This document shows positions 32,317 to 39,665 of a stretch of DNA of 64,000 bases, in pieces (positions within the stretch are counted from its first letter, which is position 1; each line of letters starts with the position of its first letter). The notes under the pieces were generated by a model, which saw only the letters and a list, made by a program, of their open reading frames with translations, did no database searches and was not told where the DNA came from. The position numbers were made by a program, and so were the translations under genes. The DNA comes from Cellulomonas sp. ES6 (GTDB lineage: Bacteria; Actinomycetota; Actinomycetes; Actinomycetales; Cellulomonadaceae), in the NCBI RefSeq assembly GCF_030053835.1, contig NZ_CP125655.1, positions 1,674,001-1,738,000 of the forward strand. The letters are read 5' to 3'.

Positions 32317-33189
32317 TCAGACCGCCGCGGTCCGGCGGGCGTCGTCCTCGTACGGCGTGGGGACGGCCCGCACGACGTCCGCCTGGTGGCTGGCGGCGGT
32401 CATCGCGGCGCGGGACGCCACGGCGGCGAAGTACGTCCGGCGGCGGCGCTCCGCCACGCCGTCGGGGCGCTCGGCCGCGGGCACCAGGTCGGGGTCGAGG
32501 CTCGCGTTGAGGCCGTCCCGCATGAGCGCGAGGCCCTCGGTGCGCAGCTGGCTGATGCGGGACTGCGTGACGCCGAGCTCGTCGGCCAGCTCCGCGACGG
32601 ACCGGTCCTGCAGGAACAGGCCCTCGATCACGGTGCGCAGCCGGTCGGGCAGCGTCTCGACCGCGGCGCGCAGGTAGCGCAGCCGCTCCCCGGTCAGCAC
32701 GTTCTCCTCCGGGCCGGGCGCCTCGTCGCGGACGAGCTCGGCCACCGGGTGCACGGTCGCGTCGATGGACAGCACGCGCCGCTCGGCGTCCTGCCGGGCC
32801 TGGTCGACCGCGGCGAGGTCGGTGCCGAGCGCCGACGCGAGCTCCTCGCGCGAGGGGGTGCGGCCGAGCGCGGCGGTGAGCCGGTCGCTCGCGGCGGACA
32901 GCTCGCGGGCACGGTGCCGGGCGCCGCGCGACGCCCAGTCCATCGAGCGCAGCTCGTCGATGAGGGCGCCGCGGATGCGCAGCGCGGCGTACCGGGCGAA
33001 CGGCACCCCGGTCTCCGGGTCGTACGCGCGGGCGGCGAGCACGAGGGCGAGGTGGCCGGCGGACACGAGGTCCTCGCGGCTGACCGTGGCGGGGACCCGG
33101 GCCAGGACCTCGCTGACGTGGTAGCCGACGATCGGCATGTGCGCGACGACGAGGTCGTCGGCGGCGGGGGCGGCTGCGGAGCTGTTCAC
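32317..33189 (-). CDS. fliA: FliA/WhiG-family flagellar sigma factor
   Basis: This is a sigma-70 family protein of the flagellar (sigma-28) group. Region 2 is SAGHLALVLAARAYDPETGV and FARYAALRIRGALIDELRSM, region 3 starts RELSAASDRLTAALGRTPSR, and region 4 is RLRTVIEGLFLQDRSVAELA with the helix-turn-helix ADELGVTQSRISQLRTEGL. At 290 residues it has about 50 extra disordered residues at the C-terminus. GTG 33189 may be leaderless, since a FliA-type -10 sequence ends 8 bases before it; Met18 is an alternative start. It probably drives fliC, flgB, flbD, flgN and its own gene. Anti-sigma FlgM was not found in the window. Confidence 0.92.
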   Translation of the reverse strand: MNSSAAAPAADDLVVAHMPIVGYHVSEVLARVPATVSREDLVSAGHLALVLAARAYDPETGVPFARYAALRIRGALIDELRSMDWASRGARHRARELSAASDRLTAALGRTPSREELASALGTDLAAVDQARQDAERRVLSIDATVHPVAELVRDEAPGPEENVLTGERLRYLRAAVETLPDRLRTVIEGLFLQDRSVAELADELGVTQSRISQLRTEGLALMRDGLNASLDPDLVPAAERPDGVAERRRRTYFAAVASRAAMTAASHQADVVRAVPTPYEDDARRTAAV

Positions 33190-33199
33190 GGACCGGTTC

Positions 33200-33225
33200 T
33201 CGGCCCCGCTGAATCCGGGCTTGAG
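33200..33225 (-). promoter_or_regulatory. FliA-type promoter candidate for the sigma gene (autoregulation)
   Basis: Minus strand: CTCA (33225-33222), 17 bases, GCCGAGAA (33204-33197). It lies directly before the GTG start of the sigma factor, implying positive autoregulation and a leaderless or very short leader. Confidence 0.55.
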
Positions 33226-33230
33226 CGATT

Positions 33231-33247
33231 CCCAGAAAGTTCCTGGG
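33231..33247. promoter_or_regulatory. Small inverted repeat, possible operator
   Basis: CCCAG-N7-CTGGG at 33231-33247, immediately upstream of the sigma-gene promoter. It is followed on the plus strand by the direct repeat TATCCGATTTATCCGAC (33248-33264). A regulator site is possible; none is known to me with this sequence. Confidence 0.35.
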
Positions 33248-33340
33248 TATCCGATTTATCCGACTTGGGCGGCCATTTCGGACGTTCCGGACCGACAAAC
33301 CGGACATGGACCCCCATAGCTCCGCGACGTTGGTCCCAGG

Positions 33341-33356
33341 TGTGACACAGATCACA
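33341..33356. promoter_or_regulatory. CRP/GlxR-type cAMP receptor protein site
   Basis: TGTGACACAGATCACA is a perfect TGTGA-N6-TCACA palindrome, the consensus of CRP in enterobacteria and GlxR/Crp in actinobacteria. It lies about midway between the sigma gene and flgN, 101 bases upstream of the CTCA of the flgN promoter candidate. Confidence 0.75.
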
Positions 33357-33456
33357 TCGAACGCACCCTCTGCGGCGCCGACAACCTGTATGGCGCACGT
33401 TCCGCACGCGCTGACCTGGGGCCTCACGCGGGCCGGCACACGCCTGTCCGATTTCG

Positions 33457-33484
33457 CTCAGGTCCTCACCCGCCGTCCCGATAG
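33457..33484 (+). promoter_or_regulatory. FliA-type promoter candidate for flgN-flgK-flgL-fliW
   Basis: CTCA (33457-33460), 16 bases, CCCGATAG (33477-33484). It matches 6 of 8 bases of GCCGATAA and lies 75 bases upstream of flgN. Confidence 0.55.
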
Positions 33485-33558
33485 GAGGGAGGTGCCGCCC
33501 GGCGACCGCCGCGGCGACCGGCGACGCACCACCACACGGAAAGGGGGGGCTCACGGCC

Positions 33559-34044
33559 ATGGCCCTGAGCGAGCTGTCCGACGTCCTGTGGACCGAGCGC
33601 CGACTGCTCGAGCTGCTGCTGTTCAAGCTCGAGGAGGAGCAGCTGGTGCTGACCAGCGGCCGCACCCGCTGGCTCGCGCACGCCACCCGCGAGGTCGAGA
33701 CCGTCCTCGACGAGATCCGCGACGCCGAGCTCGGCCGGTCCGTCGAGGCCGACGCGGTCGCGATCGAGCTGGGCCTGGAGCCCGGCAGCACCCTGCAGAC
33801 GCTCGCCCAGCACGCGCCGGCGCCGTGGGACGACCTGCTGCAGGCGCACCGCGACGCCTTCGTCCAGCTCACCACCGAGATCGCCCAGCTCGCCGACGGC
33901 AACCGCGAGCTGCTGGCCCTCTCGCACCGGGCCACGCAGGAGACCCTGATGTCCCTGCAGGAGTCGGTGCAGACCTACGACCCGACGGGCCACACGACCG
34001 CCGGGGCCGACCGCAGCGCGCAGCTGCTGGACCGCTCGTTCTGA
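33559..34044 (+). CDS. flgN: FlgN, chaperone for hook-filament junction proteins
   Basis: FlgN-type chaperones bind the C-termini of FlgK and FlgL before export. The 161-residue protein is helical throughout (ALSELSDVLWTERRLLELLL, FKLEEEQLVLTSGRTRWLAH; then IAQLADGNRELLALSHRATQ) and matches the Gram-positive FlgN layout. It is first in the operon, 46 bases before flgK. The ATG at 33559 follows a G-rich run (GGGGGG) about 9 bases upstream. Confidence 0.88.
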   Translation: MALSELSDVLWTERRLLELLLFKLEEEQLVLTSGRTRWLAHATREVETVLDEIRDAELGRSVEADAVAIELGLEPGSTLQTLAQHAPAPWDDLLQAHRDAFVQLTTEIAQLADGNRELLALSHRATQETLMSLQESVQTYDPTGHTTAGADRSAQLLDRSF

Positions 34045-34090
34045 CGCGGCCGCGCCCGACGACCCCGACGAACCCGAGGAAGAGGACCCG

Positions 34091-35509
34091 TTGAGCACCT
34101 TCTCCGGACTGGGCACCGCCCTCAGCTCCCTGATCGCGCAGCGCCAGGCGCTCGAGGTGTCGGGCCAGAACGTGGCCAACGCCAACACGGTCGGCTACAC
34201 GCGGCAGCGCGCCGCGATGAGCTCGCTGCCCGCCGCCACCGTGCCGTCGATGTTCTCCACGACGGACGGCGTCGGGATCGGCACCGCGGTGACCGGCATC
34301 GAGCGGCTGGGCGACGTGTTCCTCGACGCCCGCGTGCGCAACGAGACCTCCGGCTCGTCGCGGCTGTCCGCCGTGGCGACCGAGTACAAGACGCTCGAGA
34401 CCACCATCGGCGAGCCGTCCGCGACCGGGTTCTCGAAGGACCTCACGGCGTTCTGGACCTCCTGGTCGGACGTCGCCAACTCCTCCGGGACCGTCGCCAA
34501 CCGCTCCGTGCTGCTCGAGCGCGGCAAGGCCGTCGCCGACCGGATCGGCACGATGTACCGCGACATCGACACCCAGTGGCAGCAGGCGCTGACGACCACC
34601 ACGTCGCTCGTCACGCAGGTGAACACCACCGCCGCGAACGTCGCCGACCTCAACACCCGCATCCTCGCGATCAGCAACGCGGGCGGGTCGGCCAACGAGC
34701 TGATGGACCAGCGCGACCTGCTCGTCACGCAGCTGTCGTCCCTCGTCGGCGCGTCCACCCGCGCCAACGCGGACGGCACGCTCGACGTCATGGTCGCCGG
34801 CAACGCCCTGGTCTCCGGGGGCAGCGCCAACGCGCTCGAGGTCGCCCCCACCAGCCCCGTGTCGTTCCAGGGCGCCGTCGACGGCGACGCGGTCACGATC
34901 CGGTGGGCGAAGACCGGCCACGCCGCGGGCATCGACGGCGGCACCGTCGCCGGCCTGCTCACCGTCCTGGCCCCCGCGGGCAGCGGCGGCGTCCTCACCG
35001 GGGCGGCCGCGCAGCTCGACGGGCTCGCCACGCAGATCGCCGAGCAGGTCAACGCGATCCACGACGACGGCTACACCGTCGACGGGCGCACCGGCATCGA
35101 CTTCTTCACCTACGACCCCGGCAACCCGGCCAAGAGCCTCGCGGTCGCGATCACGGACCCCGACGACATCGCGGTGTCCGCCAGCGCCGCGGAGGCGTTC
35201 GACGGCACCGTCGGGGAGAAGATCGCCGGGCTCGCGAAGACCGCCGGCGGGCCCGACTCGCTGTGGTCCGCGTTCGTCGTCGACCTCGGCGTGAAGTCCG
35301 CGAGCGCGTCCTCCCGCGCCACCGTCGCCGAGGCCGCGCGCGCCACCGCCGCGTCCGCCCAGCTCGCGCAGACCTCCGTCGACACCGACGAGGAGACCGT
35401 CAACATGCTCGCGTTCCAGCGGGCGTACGAGGGGGCGGCCCGCGTGCTGACCGCGGTGGACGAGATGCTCGACACGCTGATCAACCGGACGGGGGTGGTG
35501 GGCCGATGA
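34091..35509 (+). CDS. flgK: FlgK, hook-filament junction protein
   Basis: FlgK is the first junction protein. The 472 residues begin with STFSGLGTALSSLIAQRQAL and NVANANTVGYTRQRAAMSSL, and end DEETVNMLAFQRAYEGAARV with LTAVDEMLDTLINRTGVVG. The start is a rare TTG at 34091, supported by GAGGA about 5 bases upstream and by the exact family N-terminus. The stop overlaps the flgL start (ATGA). Confidence 0.97.
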   Translation: MSTFSGLGTALSSLIAQRQALEVSGQNVANANTVGYTRQRAAMSSLPAATVPSMFSTTDGVGIGTAVTGIERLGDVFLDARVRNETSGSSRLSAVATEYKTLETTIGEPSATGFSKDLTAFWTSWSDVANSSGTVANRSVLLERGKAVADRIGTMYRDIDTQWQQALTTTTSLVTQVNTTAANVADLNTRILAISNAGGSANELMDQRDLLVTQLSSLVGASTRANADGTLDVMVAGNALVSGGSANALEVAPTSPVSFQGAVDGDAVTIRWAKTGHAAGIDGGTVAGLLTVLAPAGSGGVLTGAAAQLDGLATQIAEQVNAIHDDGYTVDGRTGIDFFTYDPGNPAKSLAVAITDPDDIAVSASAAEAFDGTVGEKIAGLAKTAGGPDSLWSAFVVDLGVKSASASSRATVAEAARATAASAQLAQTSVDTDEETVNMLAFQRAYEGAARVLTAVDEMLDTLINRTGVVGR

Positions 35510-36408
35510 GCACCATCGGGCGCGTCACGCACTTCACGGTGCGGGCCTCGACGCTGGGCAACCTGCAGACCAACCTGCAGAAGATGTCCGACCTGCAGGC
35601 GCAGATGTCGTCGGGCACGAAGATCACCGTCGCCTCCGACGACCCCGCCGGCACCGCCGACGTGCTGCGCATCCAGGGCGACCAGCGGCTGCTCGACCAG
35701 TACAGCCGGAACGCCGCCGACGGCGAGGCCTGGCTGCTCACGGTCGACAGCGCGCTCACCACGTCGCTCTCCTCGCTCCGCAAGGCCCGCAACCTCACGG
35801 TCCAGGGCGGCAGCGGAGCGCTCGGCACCACCTCCCGGGCGGCGCTCGCCCAGGAGATCGAGGGCATCCGGGAGTCGCTGCTGGCCCAGGCGAACACCAC
35901 CTACCTGGGGCGGTCCGTCTTCGCGGGCACCGTCTCCGGGGAGGCGTTCAGCGACGCCGCCGGCGGCTACACGTTCAACGGCGTCGCGACCGCCCGCGTC
36001 GAGCGCACGGTCGCGAGCGACACCACGGTGCGCGTCGACAGCACCGGCTCGGCCGTCTTCGGCGAGGGCACCGACTCGGTGTTCGCGGTGCTCGACCGCA
36101 TCACGGCGGCGCTCAACGACACGACCACGGACTTCGACCCCTCGGCGTTCCTCGACGAGATCGACGGGCACCTCGACAACATGCTCACGGAGCTGTCGTC
36201 GAACGGTGCGCGCCAGAACCAGGTCGACTCCGCGCAGGACCTCATCTCCGCCAACCAGATCACCGCCAAGACGCGCCTCGGAGCCATCCAGGACGTCGAC
36301 CTCGCGCAGATCATCCTCGACATCCAGTCGCAGGAGGTCGCGTACCAGGGCGCCCTGGGCGCCGCCGCCAAGGTGCTTCAGCCGACCCTCCTGGACTTCC
36401 TGCGATGA
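35506..36408 (+). CDS. flgL: FlgL, hook-filament junction protein
   Basis: FlgL is the second junction protein, flagellin-like at both ends: VTHFTVRASTLGNLQTNLQK, MSSGTKITVASDDPAGTADV, and at the C-terminus DLAQIILDIQSQEVAYQGAL and KVLQPTLLDFLR. At 300 residues it has the usual length. It overlaps flgK and fliW by 4 bases each. Confidence 0.97.
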   Translation: MSTIGRVTHFTVRASTLGNLQTNLQKMSDLQAQMSSGTKITVASDDPAGTADVLRIQGDQRLLDQYSRNAADGEAWLLTVDSALTTSLSSLRKARNLTVQGGSGALGTTSRAALAQEIEGIRESLLAQANTTYLGRSVFAGTVSGEAFSDAAGGYTFNGVATARVERTVASDTTVRVDSTGSAVFGEGTDSVFAVLDRITAALNDTTTDFDPSAFLDEIDGHLDNMLTELSSNGARQNQVDSAQDLISANQITAKTRLGAIQDVDLAQIILDIQSQEVAYQGALGAAAKVLQPTLLDFLR

Positions 36409-36830
36409 CCGCTGACCTCGTCGACGCCGCGCGTCGCACCCACCTGCCCGAGCACCTCCACCTGCAGGCCCCCATGCCGGGGCTCGCGGGCTACGAGGAC
36501 TTCACGCTCACCCCGTTGGACGACGCCGGCGTGCTCTACGCGCTGCGCTCGGAGCCCGAGGGCGCCCGCCCGGTGCGGCTCTTCGTCGTCGACCCGGCCG
36601 TGTTCTTCCCGGAGTACGCGCCCGTCCTCGACGCGGACGTGCTCACGGCCCTCGGCACCGACCGCGCCCACGCGGTGCGCCTCGTCGTGGTCCGCCCCGC
36701 GGAGGGCGGCGAGCCGCCGACCGCGAACCTCCTCGCCCCCCTGGTCCTGGACCCCGTGAGCGGGACGGCCGTGCAGACCGTCCTCACCGAGGACTGGCCG
36801 CTGCGCGCGCCGCTCGCCCCGGCCGCCTGA
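36405..36830 (+). CDS. fliW: FliW, flagellar assembly factor and CsrA antagonist
   Basis: FliW binds CsrA or flagellin and so couples flagellin synthesis to secretion. The 141-residue protein contains PMPGLAGYEDFTLTPLDD near residues 24-41 and the hallmark NLLAPLVLDPVSGTAVQTVL near 107-126, replacing the usual NLKAP. ATG 36405 overlaps flgL (ATGA). Together with csrA at the other end of the locus and the GGA hairpin in the fliC leader, it suggests the full partner-switching circuit. Confidence 0.95.
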   Translation: MTADLVDAARRTHLPEHLHLQAPMPGLAGYEDFTLTPLDDAGVLYALRSEPEGARPVRLFVVDPAVFFPEYAPVLDADVLTALGTDRAHAVRLVVVRPAEGGEPPTANLLAPLVLDPVSGTAVQTVLTEDWPLRAPLAPAA

Positions 36831-36855
36831 CCTCCCCCTCCCGCAGGAGCCCGCC

Positions 36856-38100
36856 ATGACCTCCCCCCTCGGTGACGACGTCGCGCCGGCGGGTCCGCGC
36901 ACCGCCGGGCCCATCGGCGGCGGCGAGACCACCGTGCTGCGCCAGCCGGTCGTCCACCCCGACCGGAGCGTCTTCGGCTACGCCGTGCACGTGCGCGTCG
37001 GCGGGCCGTCCGGCGTCCCGCTGCCGGAGGACGTCACCGAGCCCGCCGTCGAGACCGCGTACCGGCGCCTGGACCTCACGGGCCTCGCCGACGACCGGCC
37101 CGTCCTGCTGCGCGCCACCACCGGGCTGCTGTCCGGCTCGGTGGCCGTCTGGTACGATGCCGCCCGCCTCGTCCTGGAGGTCACGCCCGCCCTGACGCGG
37201 CACCCCGAGGCCGACGCGCTGGTCGCCGCCACGACCGCCCGCGGCTCGCGCGTCGCCCTGGCCGACTACGACGGCTCCCTGCCCCAGGACCGCCTGCTCC
37301 CGCGGGCGTCGCTGGTCAAGGTCGACCTGCGCCGGGGGCCCGACCAGCTGGCCGACCTCGTCTCCCGCGCGCACGCCGCCGGCGCCACCGTGGTCGGCGA
37401 GCACGCGGACGACGCCGAGCGGGTCGCGCTGGCGCTGTCCCTCGGCGCCGACCTGCTGCAGGGCCCGATGTTCCAGCGCGACACCCCGCCGGTGCGCCGG
37501 ACGTTCTCCGCCGGCGAGCTGCAGTGCCTGGAGCTCGTGCGCGTCCTCGGGCAGGACCCCGTCGACCAGCACGCCGTCGTGCGGACCGTCGCCGCCGACC
37601 CCGAGCTGTCCATGCGGGTGCTCCACCTGGTCAACTCCTCGGCGTTCGGCCTGCGCCGCGAGATCGACTCCGTGCAGCAGGCCGTCGTGCTCGTCGGGCC
37701 GCGGCAGTTGCACGCCCTGGCCATCGCGTCCCTCATCCAGGCGCGGCCGACGTCCGTGGCGTCGCTGTGGTCCGTCCTGACGCGCGCCACGGCGTGCCAC
37801 GCGCTCGCCGGCGACGACGCCGGGTACACCGCCGGGCTGCTGTCCGCCGTGGCGGCGCAGCAGTCCCTGGACCTCGGCGAGCTCGTCGAGCGCACCGGCG
37901 TCTCCGGCGCCCTCGCGGGCGCGCTGCTGCGGCACGAGGGCCGGCTCGGGAAGGTCCTGGCCGCGGTCCTGGCGCACGAGGAGAACGACACCGAGGGCGT
38001 GCTGGCCACCGGGCTCGAGCCGTGGGACGTCGCCCACGCCTACCTGGCGGCGGTCCCCCAGGCGCTCGGCACGGCCACGGCGCTGGCGTTCGGCGACTGA
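36856..38100 (+). CDS. EAL-HDOD regulator with degenerate EAL domain
   Basis: The 414-residue protein has a YuxH-type architecture. The N-terminal half resembles an EAL cyclic-di-GMP phosphodiesterase but lacks the EAL signature (FGYAVHVRVG in its place) while keeping echoes (LVLEVTPAL, VALADYDGSLPQDRL, LVKVDLRRG, LLQGPMFQRD), so catalysis is unlikely. Residues about 215-400 are an HDOD output domain (LVRVLGQDPVDQHAVVRTVA, ELSMRVLHLVNSSAFGLRRE). It begins 25 bases after fliW and is probably the last gene of the flgN operon, which ties it to motility. A second protein of the same build is at 44515-45798. Confidence 0.88.
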   Translation: MTSPLGDDVAPAGPRTAGPIGGGETTVLRQPVVHPDRSVFGYAVHVRVGGPSGVPLPEDVTEPAVETAYRRLDLTGLADDRPVLLRATTGLLSGSVAVWYDAARLVLEVTPALTRHPEADALVAATTARGSRVALADYDGSLPQDRLLPRASLVKVDLRRGPDQLADLVSRAHAAGATVVGEHADDAERVALALSLGADLLQGPMFQRDTPPVRRTFSAGELQCLELVRVLGQDPVDQHAVVRTVAADPELSMRVLHLVNSSAFGLRREIDSVQQAVVLVGPRQLHALAIASLIQARPTSVASLWSVLTRATACHALAGDDAGYTAGLLSAVAAQQSLDLGELVERTGVSGALAGALLRHEGRLGKVLAAVLAHEENDTEGVLATGLEPWDVAHAYLAAVPQALGTATALAFGD

Positions 38101-38146
38101 CCACGCGGTCCCGGGCGGCACGGGCCGGGCGCCGTCCCGCACGGCC

Positions 38147-38161
38147 TAGGGTGGTCCCGTG
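38147..38161 (+). promoter_or_regulatory. Leaderless promoter for DUF2530 gene
   Basis: TAGGGT (38147-38152) ends 6 bases before the GTG at 38159, the arrangement of leaderless actinobacterial genes. No Shine-Dalgarno sequence is present. Confidence 0.45.
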
Positions 38162-38401
38162 CCGTCGTTCATCCGCCTCGCCCTGCGCCCCGAGCAGCGC
38201 AAGCCCGCGCCCGACCCCGTGCCCGTCAGCCTGCGGCCGGTGTTCCTCGTCGGGATCGCGGTCTGGCTGACGGCGCTGGTGGTCGCGCTGGTGCTGTGGC
38301 TCACCGGGGCCGCCGGGCCGCTCGGCGTGTGGACGTGCGCGGTCGGCGCGGTGCTGGGGGTCCTGGGGCTCGGCTGGAGCCGCCGCCGGCCCGGGCGCTG
38401 A
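38159..38401 (+). CDS. Small two-helix membrane protein, DUF2530-like
   Basis: The 80-residue product has a polar start (PSFIRLALRPEQRKPAPDPV) and two membrane helices (VFLVGIAVWLTALVVALVLW and LGVWTCAVGAVLGVLGLGW), ending in RRR. The pattern matches the actinobacterial DUF2530 family, whose role is unknown. The GTG follows a -10 hexamer by 6 bases. It converges with the MFS gene, with a short hairpin between them. Confidence 0.75.
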   Translation: MPSFIRLALRPEQRKPAPDPVPVSLRPVFLVGIAVWLTALVVALVLWLTGAAGPLGVWTCAVGAVLGVLGLGWSRRRPGR

Positions 38402-38420
38402 CGGCCCCGCCGGCACAGCC

Positions 38421-38436
38421 CTGACGGCACCGTCAG
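38421..38436. terminator. Short convergent terminator hairpin
   Basis: CTGACGG and CCGTCAG form a perfect 7-base stem with a 2-base loop, overlapping the stop codon of the MFS gene and 20 bases after the DUF2530 gene. Confidence 0.55.
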
Positions 38437-39665
38437 GCGTCGTCCGTGCGGGCGGCCTCGCGCGCGGCCCGGGCCTCCGCCGCCCGCGCGCGCGTCCGGC
38501 CGGTCGCGTGCTCCGACCACCGGGGCACGAACGCCGCGAGCGCGGCCGCCGACAGCACGCCCGCGGCCCCCATCGTCACGATGCCCGCGGCGAGGCTGCC
38601 GGCCGCCGCCACCGCGGAGACGACCAGCGGGCCGGCCGCCGCGCCGGAGTCCTGGAACACCCGCCACACCCCGAGGAACTGCGCCCGGGCGTCCGGCGGT
38701 GCGACGTCCGCGCCGAGCGTCATGAGGATGCCCGAGCCGATGCCGTTGCCGAACCCCATGACCATCGCCACCACGGTGAGCCCCGCGAGGGAGCCCGTCA
38801 GCGGCAGCGCCGCGATCGCACCGCCCAGCACCAGCATCGACGGCACCGCCACCCACAGCCGGCCGCGGCGGTCCATCACCCTGCCCGCCGGGTAGAACAG
38901 CAGCATGTCGACCGCGCCGGAGATCCCGAACACCAGGCTGGTGGTCGCGGGCGACAGGCCCAGGTGCTCCGACCACAGCGGCAGCACGACCTGACGCGTC
39001 GAGCGCACGGCGCCGACCAGGACGACCGCCACGCCGAGCGTCGCCAGCAGCCGCGCGTGCCGCCGCACCAGCGCGGCGGTCGACACGGTGGCGCGGGGGC
39101 GAGGGGCGCCGTGCGGGTCGTCCGGGTCGCCCGCGAGGCCGACGACGAGTGCCGCCGCCACGCTCGTGACGACGGCGAGCCAGAACACGGACCGCAGGCC
39201 GCCGAGGTGCAGCACCCCGGCGCCGAGGAACGGCCCGAGGAACACGCCGATCCGCGCGACCCCGCCCAGCGTCGACAGCGCGCGGGCCCGGTTCACGACC
39301 GGCACGGCCTCCGTGAGGTACGCCTGCCGGGCCAGGTGGAACACCGCGGAGGCGGCCCCCATCACCAGCACCCCCGCGCCGAGCACCGGGAGCGTGGGCG
39401 CGAGCGCGCACGTCACCAGCGCGACGCAGGCGACCCCCGCGGCCACGATCATCGCGCGGCGGTCGCCCACGCGGGCGGCGAGCGCCCCGGCCGGGACGTC
39501 CCCGAGAATCTGGCCGACGCCGACGAGCGCGACGACCAGCGCGGCGCGGTCGAGGCCCGCACCGAGCTCCGCGGCGACCAGGGCGACCACCGGGGTGACG
39601 GCGCCGAGCCCCGTCTCGTAGAGCAGGGCGGGCAGGTACGCGGAGGTCAGGAGGGAGCGGGTCAT
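38433..39665 (-). CDS. MFS transporter
   Basis: This is a major facilitator with about 12 membrane helices in 410 residues, beginning MTRSLLTSAYLPALLYETGL. The loop 2-3 motif appears as GALAARVGDRRAMIVAAGVA. Substrate is unknown; sequence style suggests a small-molecule or drug exporter. It is the last of four genes of the cold-shock/DUF3027/HSP90-like operon and overlaps the ATPase stop by 4 bases. The C-terminal tail is very basic and Ala-rich. Confidence 0.9.
   Translation of the reverse strand: MTRSLLTSAYLPALLYETGLGAVTPVVALVAAELGAGLDRAALVVALVGVGQILGDVPAGALAARVGDRRAMIVAAGVACVALVTCALAPTLPVLGAGVLVMGAASAVFHLARQAYLTEAVPVVNRARALSTLGGVARIGVFLGPFLGAGVLHLGGLRSVFWLAVVTSVAAALVVGLAGDPDDPHGAPRPRATVSTAALVRRHARLLATLGVAVVLVGAVRSTRQVVLPLWSEHLGLSPATTSLVFGISGAVDMLLFYPAGRVMDRRGRLWVAVPSMLVLGGAIAALPLTGSLAGLTVVAMVMGFGNGIGSGILMTLGADVAPPDARAQFLGVWRVFQDSGAAAGPLVVSAVAAAGSLAAGIVTMGAAGVLSAAALAAFVPRWSEHATGRTRARAAEARAAREAARTDDA

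Larger units (their letters stand above)
33190..33558. other. Divergent control region between sigma gene and flgN
   Basis: This 369-base region is less GC-rich than its surroundings and separates the leftward sigma/flagellin block from the rightward flgN operon. It contains two FliA-type sites (33200-33225 minus, 33457-33484 plus), a CRP-type palindrome (33341-33356), an inverted repeat (33231-33247) and short direct repeats. It is the likely control point of the flagellar cascade. No gene is supported. Confidence 0.75.

Noticed and set aside
36856..38100. Active c-di-GMP phosphodiesterase
   Set aside because: The EAL signature and several metal ligands are missing, so only a regulatory role is supported.
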